A stretch of 14,504 nucleotides of DNA from an uncultured Rhodospirillales bacterium. Lineage in GTDB: Bacteria > Pseudomonadota > Alphaproteobacteria > Acetobacterales > Acetobacteraceae. Under the pieces are notes generated by a model. It searched no databases and was not told where the DNA came from. It saw only the letters and a list, made by a program, of their open reading frames with translations. Positions 7,367 through 14,260 of the stretch are shown here, one piece after another. The position numbers and the translations under genes are program-made. The stretch is taken from the NCBI GenBank assembly GCA_903844785.1, contig CAIMVB010000252.1, forward strand, positions 1 to 14,504. Reading direction: 5' to 3'. How positions within the stretch are numbered: position 1 is the stretch's first letter; every line of letters begins with the position of its first letter.

Positions 7367-8326
7367 TCAGATCTTCACGCGATCCGGCGCGACCCAGCTC
7401 ATCGGATCCTTCCAGATCACCTGATCCGTGGTGACGGGGCGGTCCAGCCGGTTCATGCCGCGCAGCTGATCAATGGCGCGCTGCACAAAGGCAACGCTGT
7501 CATTGGTCAGGTTCATGCGGTATTCAACCTTGCCCATCAGTTCAGCGATGAAGGCGCGATCCTGGCGCAGGAAGCGCGCCACTTGCTGCACCGCCTGTTC
7601 GCGATTGCTGGCGATGAAATCTGTCGCCTGCACCAAGGAACGCATCAGCCTTTCGGTGGTGGCGCGATTGGCTTCCGCCCAGCCCTTGTTCATGTAGATA
7701 TAGTTGCTCTGAATCGCGATCTGGTCATTGCTGAGCAGAATCTTGCTGCCGGAAATGGCGCGGGTTGCGCGGGTTGGCCAGGGTTCCCAAACAACGAAGG
7801 CATCAATATTGCCGCGTTCCATGGCAGCCACCATTTCCGGCGCTTCCACATTCACGATGGTGTAGTCGGCCTGGTTCAGACCAAGCTTCGCCACCACGGA
7901 AAGCCAGAAGGTTTCGCTGCCCGTGCCGCGCGCGACACCAACGCGCTTGCCCTTCAGCGCTTCCATATTATCGACACCGCGGCCCACAACGGAAAGCCAA
8001 CGCATCAGCGCCACACCTTCCGCAACCGCCACCACATTGGGGTCGCGCACATGGGCGGAAACACCGGCCTGTTCGGCGCCATAGGCGGAATTGATCTGAT
8101 TGCCGATCAGAAACGCAATCATGGCGCTACCGGATGGGCCGGTATTCACCGTCACATCCAGGCCATTGCGTTCGAAAAAGCCACCTTCCTTGGCGACGTA
8201 AAACTGCGCGAAGGAAGGATCAACACCGGTTGCGATGGTGATCTTGGTGGGCGCTTGCGCGGAAGCCGGCAGGATATAGGCGCCGGCTGCGGCGGCGGGC
8301 AGGCTCAGCAAGGAACGACGAAGCAT
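7367..8326 (-). CDS. ABC transporter substrate-binding protein, NrtA/SsuA/TauA type (NMT1-like)
   Basis: The 319-residue periplasmic binding protein has a clear signal peptide (MLRRSLLSLPAAAAGAYILP, then ASAQA), with likely cleavage after about residue 25. The family pattern follows: ITIATGVDPSFAQFYVAKEG, GFFERNGLDVTV, GPSGSAMIAFLIGNQINSAY, the hinge region LKGKRVGVARGTGSETFWL and IDAFVVWEPWPTRA at 174-187. Known of the family: members bind nitrate, taurine, alkanesulfonates, pyrimidine precursors or aromatic acids. The sequence does not tell which applies here. AGGGAG stands before the ATG at 8326. The gene starts 18 bases after the permease stop. A binding protein downstream of ATPase and permease is an ordinary variant of the SsuABC arrangement. 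Confidence 0.93.
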   Translation of the reverse strand: MLRRSLLSLPAAAAGAYILPASAQAPTKITIATGVDPSFAQFYVAKEGGFFERNGLDVTVNTGPSGSAMIAFLIGNQINSAYGAEQAGVSAHVRDPNVVAVAEGVALMRWLSVVGRGVDNMEALKGKRVGVARGTGSETFWLSVVAKLGLNQADYTIVNVEAPEMVAAMERGNIDAFVVWEPWPTRATRAISGSKILLSNDQIAIQSNYIYMNKGWAEANRATTERLMRSLVQATDFIASNREQAVQQVARFLRQDRAFIAELMGKVEYRMNLTNDSVAFVQRAIDQLRGMNRLDRPVTTDQVIWKDPMSWVAPDRVKI

Positions 8327-8344
8327 GGTGAAATCTCCCTTTTC

Positions 8345-9124
8345 TTAGACGGTTGCGTTGAAGCGCCCGGCAAAGGCGCGGATCAGAAAGCGAAAACTGC
8401 GATCAGTGGCGAAACCCAAAAGCCCAAGCGCCACGAGTGCCACAAAAATATCCTCGATCTGCATGAAAAGCCTGGCATCCCACAGCATTTTGCCAAGCCC
8501 GTCATTGGAGGCGATCAACTCCGCCGCCACGATGGTGACAAAGGCATTGGACATGGCAAGTCGCATCCCCGTCAGAATATAAGGCACGGTCGCCGGCAGC
8601 GCGACCAGGCCAAAGACCTGCCAGCGATTGGCGCCAAGGCATTGCGCAGCCCTGATCTTATCCCGCCCCACGGCGCCAACACCGGCAGCGGTTGAGATGA
8701 TCACCACGAAGATGGTGGTATAGGCAATCAGGAAGACCTTGCTTTCCTCACCAATGCCGAACCAGATCACCGAAACTGTGATCATGGCGACAGCCGGGAT
8801 GAAGCGGAAAAATTCCGTCCAGGGCTCCAGCAACCAGCGCACCGGCTTGAAGGACCCAATGGCAAGCCCAACGGGTATGCCAATCGCCGAACCCAGCAAA
8901 AACCCCTGCGCGATGCGCCTGAGTGAGGCGATGATCTGTTCTTGCAGGATGCCATCTTCAATCAGCATCCAGCCGCGTTCCAAAACCGGCATGGGTGGTG
9001 GAAACAGGGTGGATTTCACCAAATAGACAGCGGCCAGATGCCAGATCAGGAACAGCAGGGCAAAGCCCGCGATATAGCCACCAATGGTGGTCAGCCGATC
9101 AATGCGCACCGTGGATCTCATCAT
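8345..9124 (-). CDS. ABC transporter permease, SsuC/TauC type (BPD_transp_1)
   Basis: This 259-residue inner-membrane permease has about six hydrophobic segments. The first is IAGFALLFLIWHLAAVYLV. The EAA loop that docks on the ATPase is KIRAAQCLGANRWQVFGLV, followed by ALPATVPYILTGMRLA. MITVSVIWFGIGEESKVFLI, and near the C-terminus AELIASNDGLGKMLWDA, are typical of SsuC/TauC. The frame is open to 9208, but the family N-terminus begins around RSTVRIDRLTTIGGYIAGF, so I chose the first of two adjacent ATG codons (9124, next 9121). ATG 9136 and GTG 9109 are alternatives. None has a good ribosome site. All the ATG choices overlap the end of the ATPase gene, which suggests translational coupling. 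Confidence 0.92.
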   Translation of the reverse strand: MMRSTVRIDRLTTIGGYIAGFALLFLIWHLAAVYLVKSTLFPPPMPVLERGWMLIEDGILQEQIIASLRRIAQGFLLGSAIGIPVGLAIGSFKPVRWLLEPWTEFFRFIPAVAMITVSVIWFGIGEESKVFLIAYTTIFVVIISTAAGVGAVGRDKIRAAQCLGANRWQVFGLVALPATVPYILTGMRLAMSNAFVTIVAAELIASNDGLGKMLWDARLFMQIEDIFVALVALGLLGFATDRSFRFLIRAFAGRFNATV

Positions 9125-9866
9125 GAATAAGGCCATGGACTTCGCGGAAGACTCGCATGAATTCATCCGAAGTGCGTTCACGCGGAAAGGGCAGATCAAC
9201 CGGCACAATGGCCTTCAGCGTGCCGCCCGGGCCGCGTCGCATCACGCCGATGCGCGTTGCAAGCGCACAAGCCTCTTCAATGTCATGCGTGATGAAGAGC
9301 ACGGTCTTCTTGGTTTCCGCCCAAATCCGGCTGAGTTCGCCCTGCAACACCGCCCGCGTCATGGCATCCAAGGCGCCGAAGGGTTCATCCATCAGCAGCA
9401 TGCGCGGGTCATTTGCCAAGGCGCGGGCAATTTGGATGCGCTGCTTCATGCCGCCCGAAAGCTCTGAAGGGTGCTTCGCCCCCTGCCCTGTCAGCCCCAC
9501 CATGCGCAGGAAATGTTCTGCCTTGGCGCGGCGTTCGGCCTTGCCCATGCCGCGCAACCGCAAGCCGAAGCCGATATTATCCAGCGCCGTCAGCCAATCA
9601 TACAGGCTGTCATGCCCTTGAAAGACCACGCCGCGATCAGCCCCTGGCCTTTCCACCGGCGCGCCATCCAATAGGATGCGGCCCGCCGTTGGCGCCTCAA
9701 ACCCTGCAACCATGTTCAGAACCGTGGTTTTGCCGCAGCCCGAGGTGCCAAGCAGGCAGAAAAATTCGCCCTCGGCCATATCCAGGCTGAAATCGCGCAC
9801 GGCTTCCCAGGCGCCGGTGCGGCCCGAAAATGTCTTGCCCACGCCCTGTAGCGATACCAACGCCAC
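9099..9866 (-). CDS. ABC transporter ATP-binding protein, SsuB/TauB type
   Basis: This is the ATPase of the importer. Numbered from GTG 9866 it has 255 residues: Walker A GTSGCGKTT at 40-48, signature SELSGGMKQRIQIARA around 134-149, Walker B MLLMDEPFGALDAMTR from 156, and H-loop His194 (FITHDIEEA). VVFQGHDSLYDWLTALDNIGFGLRLRG fits the nitrate/sulfonate/taurine group in pattern. The start is uncertain. An ATG at 9893 adds nine residues but has no ribosome site, only a GGCGCC palindrome. GTG 9866 has AGGGGG five bases upstream and gives the common N-terminus (M)ALVSLQGVGKTF, so I prefer it. It is first gene of the operon ATPase-permease-binding protein-GNAT. Confidence 0.92.
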   Translation of the reverse strand: MALVSLQGVGKTFSGRTGAWEAVRDFSLDMAEGEFFCLLGTSGCGKTTVLNMVAGFEAPTAGRILLDGAPVERPGADRGVVFQGHDSLYDWLTALDNIGFGLRLRGMGKAERRAKAEHFLRMVGLTGQGAKHPSELSGGMKQRIQIARALANDPRMLLMDEPFGALDAMTRAVLQGELSRIWAETKKTVLFITHDIEEACALATRIGVMRRGPGGTLKAIVPVDLPFPRERTSDEFMRVFREVHGLIHDEIHGAH

Positions 9867-9896
9867 ATCTGCCCCCTGTGTTACAAACCCCATCTA

Positions 9897-9948
9897 GGCG
9901 CCGGCGCCCAAACCAGCAACCCGGCTTCACGACCCGGCAAGCCGGGTC
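9897..9948. promoter_or_regulatory. Palindrome cluster in the divergent region between importer operon and SDR operon
   Basis: Three inverted repeats can be read directly. GGCGCCGGCGCC at 9897-9908 is a perfect 12-base palindrome. GACCCGGC (9931-9938) and GCCGGGTC (9941-9948) form a perfect 8-base inverted repeat with a two-base spacer. ACCCGGCTT (9919-9927) is also the exact reverse complement of AAGCCGGGT (9939-9947), so two left arms compete for one right arm. The site lies between two divergently read genes. It could be an operator for a dimeric regulator, an attenuator-like RNA structure or a dispersed intergenic repeat. No regulator gene is adjacent. Confidence 0.5.
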
Positions 9949-9985
9949 TAGTCTCCGCCCGGTGTAGAAGCAGGAGGAATGCCAC

Positions 9986-10900
9986 ATGCCGAATATGCTT
10001 GAAGGTAAGGTTGCCATTGTCACCGGTGCCGGGAACGGAATTGGCCGGGAAATCGCCATTATGATGGCGGGCCAGGGCGCGAAGGTGATCATTAATGATG
10101 TCGGGGCATCGCTGTCAGGCGAGGGCTTGGATGCCACGCCGGCGCAACAAACCAAGGCAATCATTGCCCAAAATGGTGGCACATCCGAAATCTGCACAGA
10201 TAGCGTGGCCAGCTGGGCCACCGCGCAAAAAATCGTGCAATCCGCGATGGATCACTTCGGCCGTGTTGATATCGTGGTCAACAATGCTGGCATTCTGCGC
10301 GACCAAATCTTCCACCGCATGACGCCCGAAGAATGGGATGCGGTGATTGCCGTGCATCTTTCGGGTTCTTTCTATGTCTCCCGCGCGGCGGCGACGCATT
10401 TCCGCGCCCAGCAATCGGGCGCTTATGTGCATATGTCTTCAACATCGGGCCTGATTGGCAATTTCGGGCAGGCGAATTACTCGGCGGCCAAGCTTGGCAT
10501 CGTCGCCTTGTCCAAATCCATCGCGCTGGATATGGCGCGGTTCGGCGTGCGTTCGAATTGCATCGCCCCCTTCGCCTGGAGCCGCATGACAGGCTCGATC
10601 CCCGCCGAAACGCCGGAACAAAAGCGCCGGGTTGAGCGCATCATGCGCATGACGCCGGATAAGAACGCGCCGCTTGCGGTATTCCTCGCCTCCGATGCGG
10701 CGAAGGATGTGACGGGGCAAATCTTCTCACCCCGCATGAATGAGATTTTCATCTACAGCCAATCCCGCCCGATCCGCGGCATTCATCGCGGCGAAGGCTG
10801 GACCCCAGAAATGATCGAAGAATATGCCCTGCCGGCGCTGAAGCCTGCATTCTCGGCGCTGGAACGTTCGGGCGATGTCTTCTGCTGGGACCCGGTCTGA
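9986..10900 (+). CDS. SDR family oxidoreductase with C-terminal extension (MFE-2/hydroxyacyl-CoA dehydrogenase-like)
   Basis: The 304-residue protein has the cofactor motif VTGAGNGIG (12-20), NNAG (99-102), a Ser pair at 151-152 in HMSSTSGLIGNFGQ, and Tyr165/Lys169 in ANYSAAKLG. The acidic Asp38 after strand 2 (VIINDVG) and the insertion GASLSGEGLDATPAQQ resemble the dehydrogenase domain of peroxisomal multifunctional enzyme type 2 and its bacterial relatives, which oxidise (3R)-hydroxyacyl-CoA. Residues about 235-304 form a tail (PRMNEIFIYSQSRPIRGIHR, then GWTPEMIEEYALPALKP, ending GDVFCWDPV) instead of the usual short DGG end. GGAGG lies nine bases before the ATG. It is first gene of an operon with an acyl-CoA synthetase, which supports an acyl-CoA substrate. 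That role is inferred. Confidence 0.9.
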   Translation: MPNMLEGKVAIVTGAGNGIGREIAIMMAGQGAKVIINDVGASLSGEGLDATPAQQTKAIIAQNGGTSEICTDSVASWATAQKIVQSAMDHFGRVDIVVNNAGILRDQIFHRMTPEEWDAVIAVHLSGSFYVSRAAATHFRAQQSGAYVHMSSTSGLIGNFGQANYSAAKLGIVALSKSIALDMARFGVRSNCIAPFAWSRMTGSIPAETPEQKRRVERIMRMTPDKNAPLAVFLASDAAKDVTGQIFSPRMNEIFIYSQSRPIRGIHRGEGWTPEMIEEYALPALKPAFSALERSGDVFCWDPV

Positions 10901-11352
10901 AGCCGCATAGGCTTGCCGCGCTGGCGCTGCTTGCCCTGGCATCGGGGCAGGCAGCGGCTGGGGCGCCGGAAGTGCTGGCCGCCGCACAGCGCCTAGCGCC
11001 AAGCGGCGCGCTGGAAGCGATTGATGCGGCGGCGGAATGCGCCTTTGCCGCCAGCGCGCGGCATCTTGGCCCCTTACCGGCCAGGCTTGTTTGGTCCCGC
11101 CCCGCCGCGGTTGTGGTGTTCAGCGGGCTGGATGGGCTGGCGGAAGGGGAACGCGCCGTGCTGCTTCGCCCCACGCGGGAATTGCTGGCACGCCACGCCA
11201 CGCGCGAAAGGATTGCCACCGGGCGCGTCGGCCTGCATGACCATGAACTGAACGCCTTACCCGATACCGCGCAGGAAATCGCTTTCCTCGCGCTGCATAT
11301 CGCGCCACCACCATCACCACCTGAGGGCTGTGTCGCCCCTTCGATGAATTGA
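10897..11352 (+). CDS. Small secreted protein of unknown function, probable CTG start
   Basis: I do not recognise this protein. From GTG 10972 the frame codes for 126 residues. It extends upstream without a stop, and from CTG 10897 it reads MKPHRLAALALLALASGQ followed by AAAGA: a positive N-region, a leucine/alanine core and an AxA-type cleavage site, that is a complete signal peptide. No ATG, GTG or TTG occurs in this frame between 10801 and the signal region. The CTG overlaps the SDR stop as CTGA, mirroring a normal ATGA coupling, and GGGA lies six bases before it. The 151-residue product has only two cysteines (Cys48 and Cys145), which could form a disulfide, and a hydrophobic strand around 63-80. 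G/C-rich third positions support coding on this strand. Existence is likely. The start is inferred. Confidence 0.68.
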   Translation: MKPHRLAALALLALASGQAAAGAPEVLAAAQRLAPSGALEAIDAAAECAFAASARHLGPLPARLVWSRPAAVVVFSGLDGLAEGERAVLLRPTRELLARHATRERIATGRVGLHDHELNALPDTAQEIAFLALHIAPPPSPPEGCVAPSMN

Positions 11353-11364
11353 CGGAATAGACCA

Positions 11365-13422
11365 ATGGATCGCCTTGCCTCTGCCCTGCTCAACCCGCGC
11401 CGCATCGCGCTCATTGGCGGATCATCAGACCCGAAGCGCCTGACCGCGCGCGCGCAAGTCTATCTGCGCAAGCACGGCTTTACCGGTGATCTTTTCCCGA
11501 TCAATCCAAGTGCCGAGACGATCCTGGGCGAACGCGCCTATGCGCGTCTGGCTGATGTGCCGGGGGAGATTGATCTGGCCTATCTGCTGCTCGGCACGCA
11601 GCATGTGGAAGGTCAGATCGCGGCGGTGGCGGAAAAGCGCATTCCTGTCGCCGCCATCCTGGCCGATGGCTTTGCCGAAGCCGGACCGGAAGGCCGCGCC
11701 TTGCAGGAAAGGCTTTTGGCAACAGCGAAAGCGGCGGGTGTGCGGCTGCTGGGGCCGAATTCCATGGGGCTTGTGAACCTCAACGCACGCACCGCGTGTT
11801 CGGTGAATGCGGCGCTAGAAGCCGAAAGCCTGCCCGCCGGGCGCATCGCCTTGGTCTCTCAATCCGGTTCCATGATGGGCGCCATCATGGCGCGCGGCGC
11901 CCCGCGCGGCATGGGGTTTTCGCATTTGATCGGCACCGGCAATGAAGCCGACCTGACCGCGAGTGAAATTGCCGGCATGCTGGTGGAAGATCCCGGCGTT
12001 GATGCGGTGCTGCTGTTTCTGGAAGCGATTCGCGCGCCAGAAAAACTCGCCGACGCCGCGCGCCGCGCCCATGCGCTCGGCAAGCCGATCATCGCCTTCA
12101 AGCTTGGGCGTTCCAGTTTCGGGGCAGAATTGGCGGGCAGCCATACCGGGGCGCTGGCGGGTTCTGACGCCGCGGCGGATGCGTTCTTCCGTGCCAATGG
12201 CATTGCGCGTGTGACGATGATTGAAGCGCTGTTGGAAGCACCCGCCTTGTTCATTGGGCGGAAGCCCTTGGCCAATCCGCGCCGAACCATTTCCGTGATG
12301 ACCACCACGGGCGGCGGGGGTGCCATGGCGGTGGATGCGCTGGGTGTTGCCGGGATTGAAACCTGCCCGCCGGATGCCACCGCCGTGGCCGGGTTGGAAG
12401 CCGCTGGCCTGCCGCATCATGGACGGATGATTGATGTGACCTTGGCCGGCACGCGCGCCGATAAGGTGGAAGCCGCGCTCTCAGCCCTCGCCGCCGATGC
12501 AGGCACGGATATGGTGCTTTCCGTGGTGGGATCTTCCGCGCAATTCCGCCCGCATGATGCGGTGGCGGGCATTACTGGCGCGGTGAAGAACGGTCTTGGC
12601 AAACCCATCGCGGCCTTTCTGGTGCCGCAGGCCGATGCGTCCTTGCGATTGCTGGGCGAGGCCGGGATTCCCGCCTTCCGCACCCCTGAATCCTGCGCCG
12701 ATGTCATTCGCGCCTTTTTCGATTGGCGCGCCCCGCGCAGCGAAGCCGCCGCGCCGGCCATCAGCCAAGCTATCCCCGCCGCCCCGGATGAAGCAGATGC
12801 GCGCCGGCTTTTCGCGGCTTTCGGCCTGGATAGCCCCTTTGCTGTGATGGCAAAGCCCGATGCCGTGCCGGAGGGGCTGCGCTACCCGGTGGCGCTCAAA
12901 ATCCTCTCGCCCGATTTGGCGCATAAGACGGAAGTGGGCGGCGTTGCCTTGAATATCGCCGATGCGGCGGCGCTGAAGGCCGAAGCCAGCGCCATGCTGG
13001 CGCGCGTCACTTCCCGCGCCCCGGCTGCGCGCATCACCGGTTTTCTGGTGCAGCCCATGGTGAAGGGCCTGGCAGAGGCTATCATCGGCTTCCGGCGGGA
13101 CCCGGAAGCGGGGCCCGTGATTTTGGTCGGTGCCGGCGGGATCATGGCGGAATTGCATCGCGATACGGCGCTGCGCCTGGCCCCGGTGGATGAGGCAGAA
13201 GCGCGCGCCATGATCGCCGAAGTGAAGGGTCTGAAGCCCTTGGCCGGCTGGCGCGGCCTGCCGCGCGGCGATTTGGATGCGCTGGCGCGCGCGGTGGTGG
13301 CGGCTTCCCGCCTGGCCGCGCTGCCGGGCGTGGCGGAAGCAGAAATCAACCCGCTGATCATCCATGCCGAAGGCCAGGGTGTGACAGTGGCGGATGCCTG
13401 GGTGGTTCCGGCTTCCCCTTGA
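11365..13422 (+). CDS. Acetate--CoA ligase family protein (ADP-forming acyl-CoA synthetase), single chain
   Basis: The 685-residue protein fuses the alpha and beta parts of NDP-forming acyl-CoA synthetases. The CoA-binding Rossmann domain lies at about 5-140 (RRIALIGGSSDPKR; LLGPNSMGLVNL at 128-139). The succinyl-CoA-ligase-like domains at about 150-450 carry IALVSQSGSMMGAIMARGAP and the phospho-histidine His260 in ELAGSHTGALAGSDAAADAF. A C-terminal ATP-grasp domain covers about 475-685 (YPVALKILSPDLAHKTEVGG; VGAGGIMAELHRD; AEINPLIIHAEG). Known of the family: acyl-CoA plus ADP and phosphate interconvert with acid, ATP and CoA through His phosphorylation. There is no GNAT domain, unlike Pat-type acetyltransferases. 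The segment before YPVALKI looks several residues shorter than usual. The gene starts 12 bases after the small secreted gene. The acid used is unknown. Confidence 0.92.
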   Translation: MDRLASALLNPRRIALIGGSSDPKRLTARAQVYLRKHGFTGDLFPINPSAETILGERAYARLADVPGEIDLAYLLLGTQHVEGQIAAVAEKRIPVAAILADGFAEAGPEGRALQERLLATAKAAGVRLLGPNSMGLVNLNARTACSVNAALEAESLPAGRIALVSQSGSMMGAIMARGAPRGMGFSHLIGTGNEADLTASEIAGMLVEDPGVDAVLLFLEAIRAPEKLADAARRAHALGKPIIAFKLGRSSFGAELAGSHTGALAGSDAAADAFFRANGIARVTMIEALLEAPALFIGRKPLANPRRTISVMTTTGGGGAMAVDALGVAGIETCPPDATAVAGLEAAGLPHHGRMIDVTLAGTRADKVEAALSALAADAGTDMVLSVVGSSAQFRPHDAVAGITGAVKNGLGKPIAAFLVPQADASLRLLGEAGIPAFRTPESCADVIRAFFDWRAPRSEAAAPAISQAIPAAPDEADARRLFAAFGLDSPFAVMAKPDAVPEGLRYPVALKILSPDLAHKTEVGGVALNIADAAALKAEASAMLARVTSRAPAARITGFLVQPMVKGLAEAIIGFRRDPEAGPVILVGAGGIMAELHRDTALRLAPVDEAEARAMIAEVKGLKPLAGWRGLPRGDLDALARAVVAASRLAALPGVAEAEINPLIIHAEGQGVTVADAWVVPASP

Positions 13423-13447
13423 TGGAGCGAGGTGTCAGTTTGCCGCC

Positions 13448-14260
13448 ATGAAGCCTGAAGATCTGATCCGCGCCCGCTATGGCGCCCTGCCCTTCACCCC
13501 GCCCGAGGCGATACCCCCGGCGCTGGCCGCGCTATTGGATCGCCGTGTGACGCGCCGCTATAGCGCCGAAGCGGTGAGTGATGCATTGCTGGATACAGTG
13601 CTGGCGGCGGCACAATCCGCGCCATCCAAATCAGACCTTCAGCAATATTCCATCATCGTCACGCGCGATCCGGTGAAGATCGCGAAAGTGGCGGATTGGA
13701 TCGGCACCATGCCCTGGATCAAGGATGCGCCAGTGCTGCTGATTTTCTGCGGCGATATGCGGCGCGGCCAGGCGGCTTGCGCGCAGCATGGGCGCGAACA
13801 TGCCAATAACAATATGGACACTTTCCTGAATACGGCGGTGGATGCGGCGCTGGCTTTGGGTATGGCGATTGCGGCGGCGGATGCGGCGGGGCTCGGCACC
13901 TGCCCGATTTCCTATGTGCGCAGCCATATCGAAAAAGTGGCGCCGTTGTTTGCGCTGCCCAAGGGTGTCTATCCGGTGGCGGGGCTTTCGCTGGGCTGGC
14001 CGACGGCGCGCAATGAAGTCACGCCGCGCCTGCCGCCTTCCGTGGTGATTCATCGCGAAGCCTATTCCGGCGTGCATGAGGCTGAGGCGATTGCCGCTTA
14101 TGATGCGCTACGCCCGCGCCAAAAGCCGCGCTATCCGGAAATCCATGGCCCGGCGCCGGAAGGCTGCACCTGGTCTGAAAACGCGGCGCGGCAATTATCG
14201 GTGCCGGAGCGCTTCGGCTTCCGCGCCTGGCTGCGCAACAGGGGCTTTGAGCTTGACTGA
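13448..14260 (+). CDS. Nitroreductase family protein (FMN-dependent)
   Basis: The 270-residue protein has the FMN-binding pattern of the NfsB/nitroreductase superfamily: DRRVTRRYSAEAV (31-43, phosphate-binding arginines), LAAAQSAPSKSDLQQYSIIV (52-71), the helix DTFLNTAVDAALALGMAIAA (124-143) and GLGTCPISYVRSHIEKVA (148-165), then PVAGLSLGWP. The C-terminal tail SVPERFGFRAWLRNRGFELD is shared by related alphaproteobacterial proteins, from memory. Known of the family: NAD(P)H-dependent two-electron reduction of nitro-aromatics, quinones, flavins or enones. The physiological substrate is not evident. ATG 13448 is chosen over an ATG at 13394, which would overlap the synthetase. GAGG lies a rather long 15 bases upstream. 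The stop overlaps the Nudix start by eight bases. Confidence 0.9.
   Translation: MKPEDLIRARYGALPFTPPEAIPPALAALLDRRVTRRYSAEAVSDALLDTVLAAAQSAPSKSDLQQYSIIVTRDPVKIAKVADWIGTMPWIKDAPVLLIFCGDMRRGQAACAQHGREHANNNMDTFLNTAVDAALALGMAIAAADAAGLGTCPISYVRSHIEKVAPLFALPKGVYPVAGLSLGWPTARNEVTPRLPPSVVIHREAYSGVHEAEAIAAYDALRPRQKPRYPEIHGPAPEGCTWSENAARQLSVPERFGFRAWLRNRGFELD

Noticed and set aside
7199..8695. A 498-codon open frame on the plus strand
   Set aside because: It is antisense to the GNAT, binding-protein and permease genes, whose products match families over their full length. The predicted protein is rich in His, Gly and Arg and has no family pattern. Such frames are common opposite GC-rich genes.
10749..11414. 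A 221-codon minus-strand frame opposite the secreted orphan
   Set aside because: It competes with the orphan for coding, but its product is Ser/Ala/Arg-rich with no signal or motif. The plus strand has a full signal peptide, fits the operon order and shows the local third-position bias.
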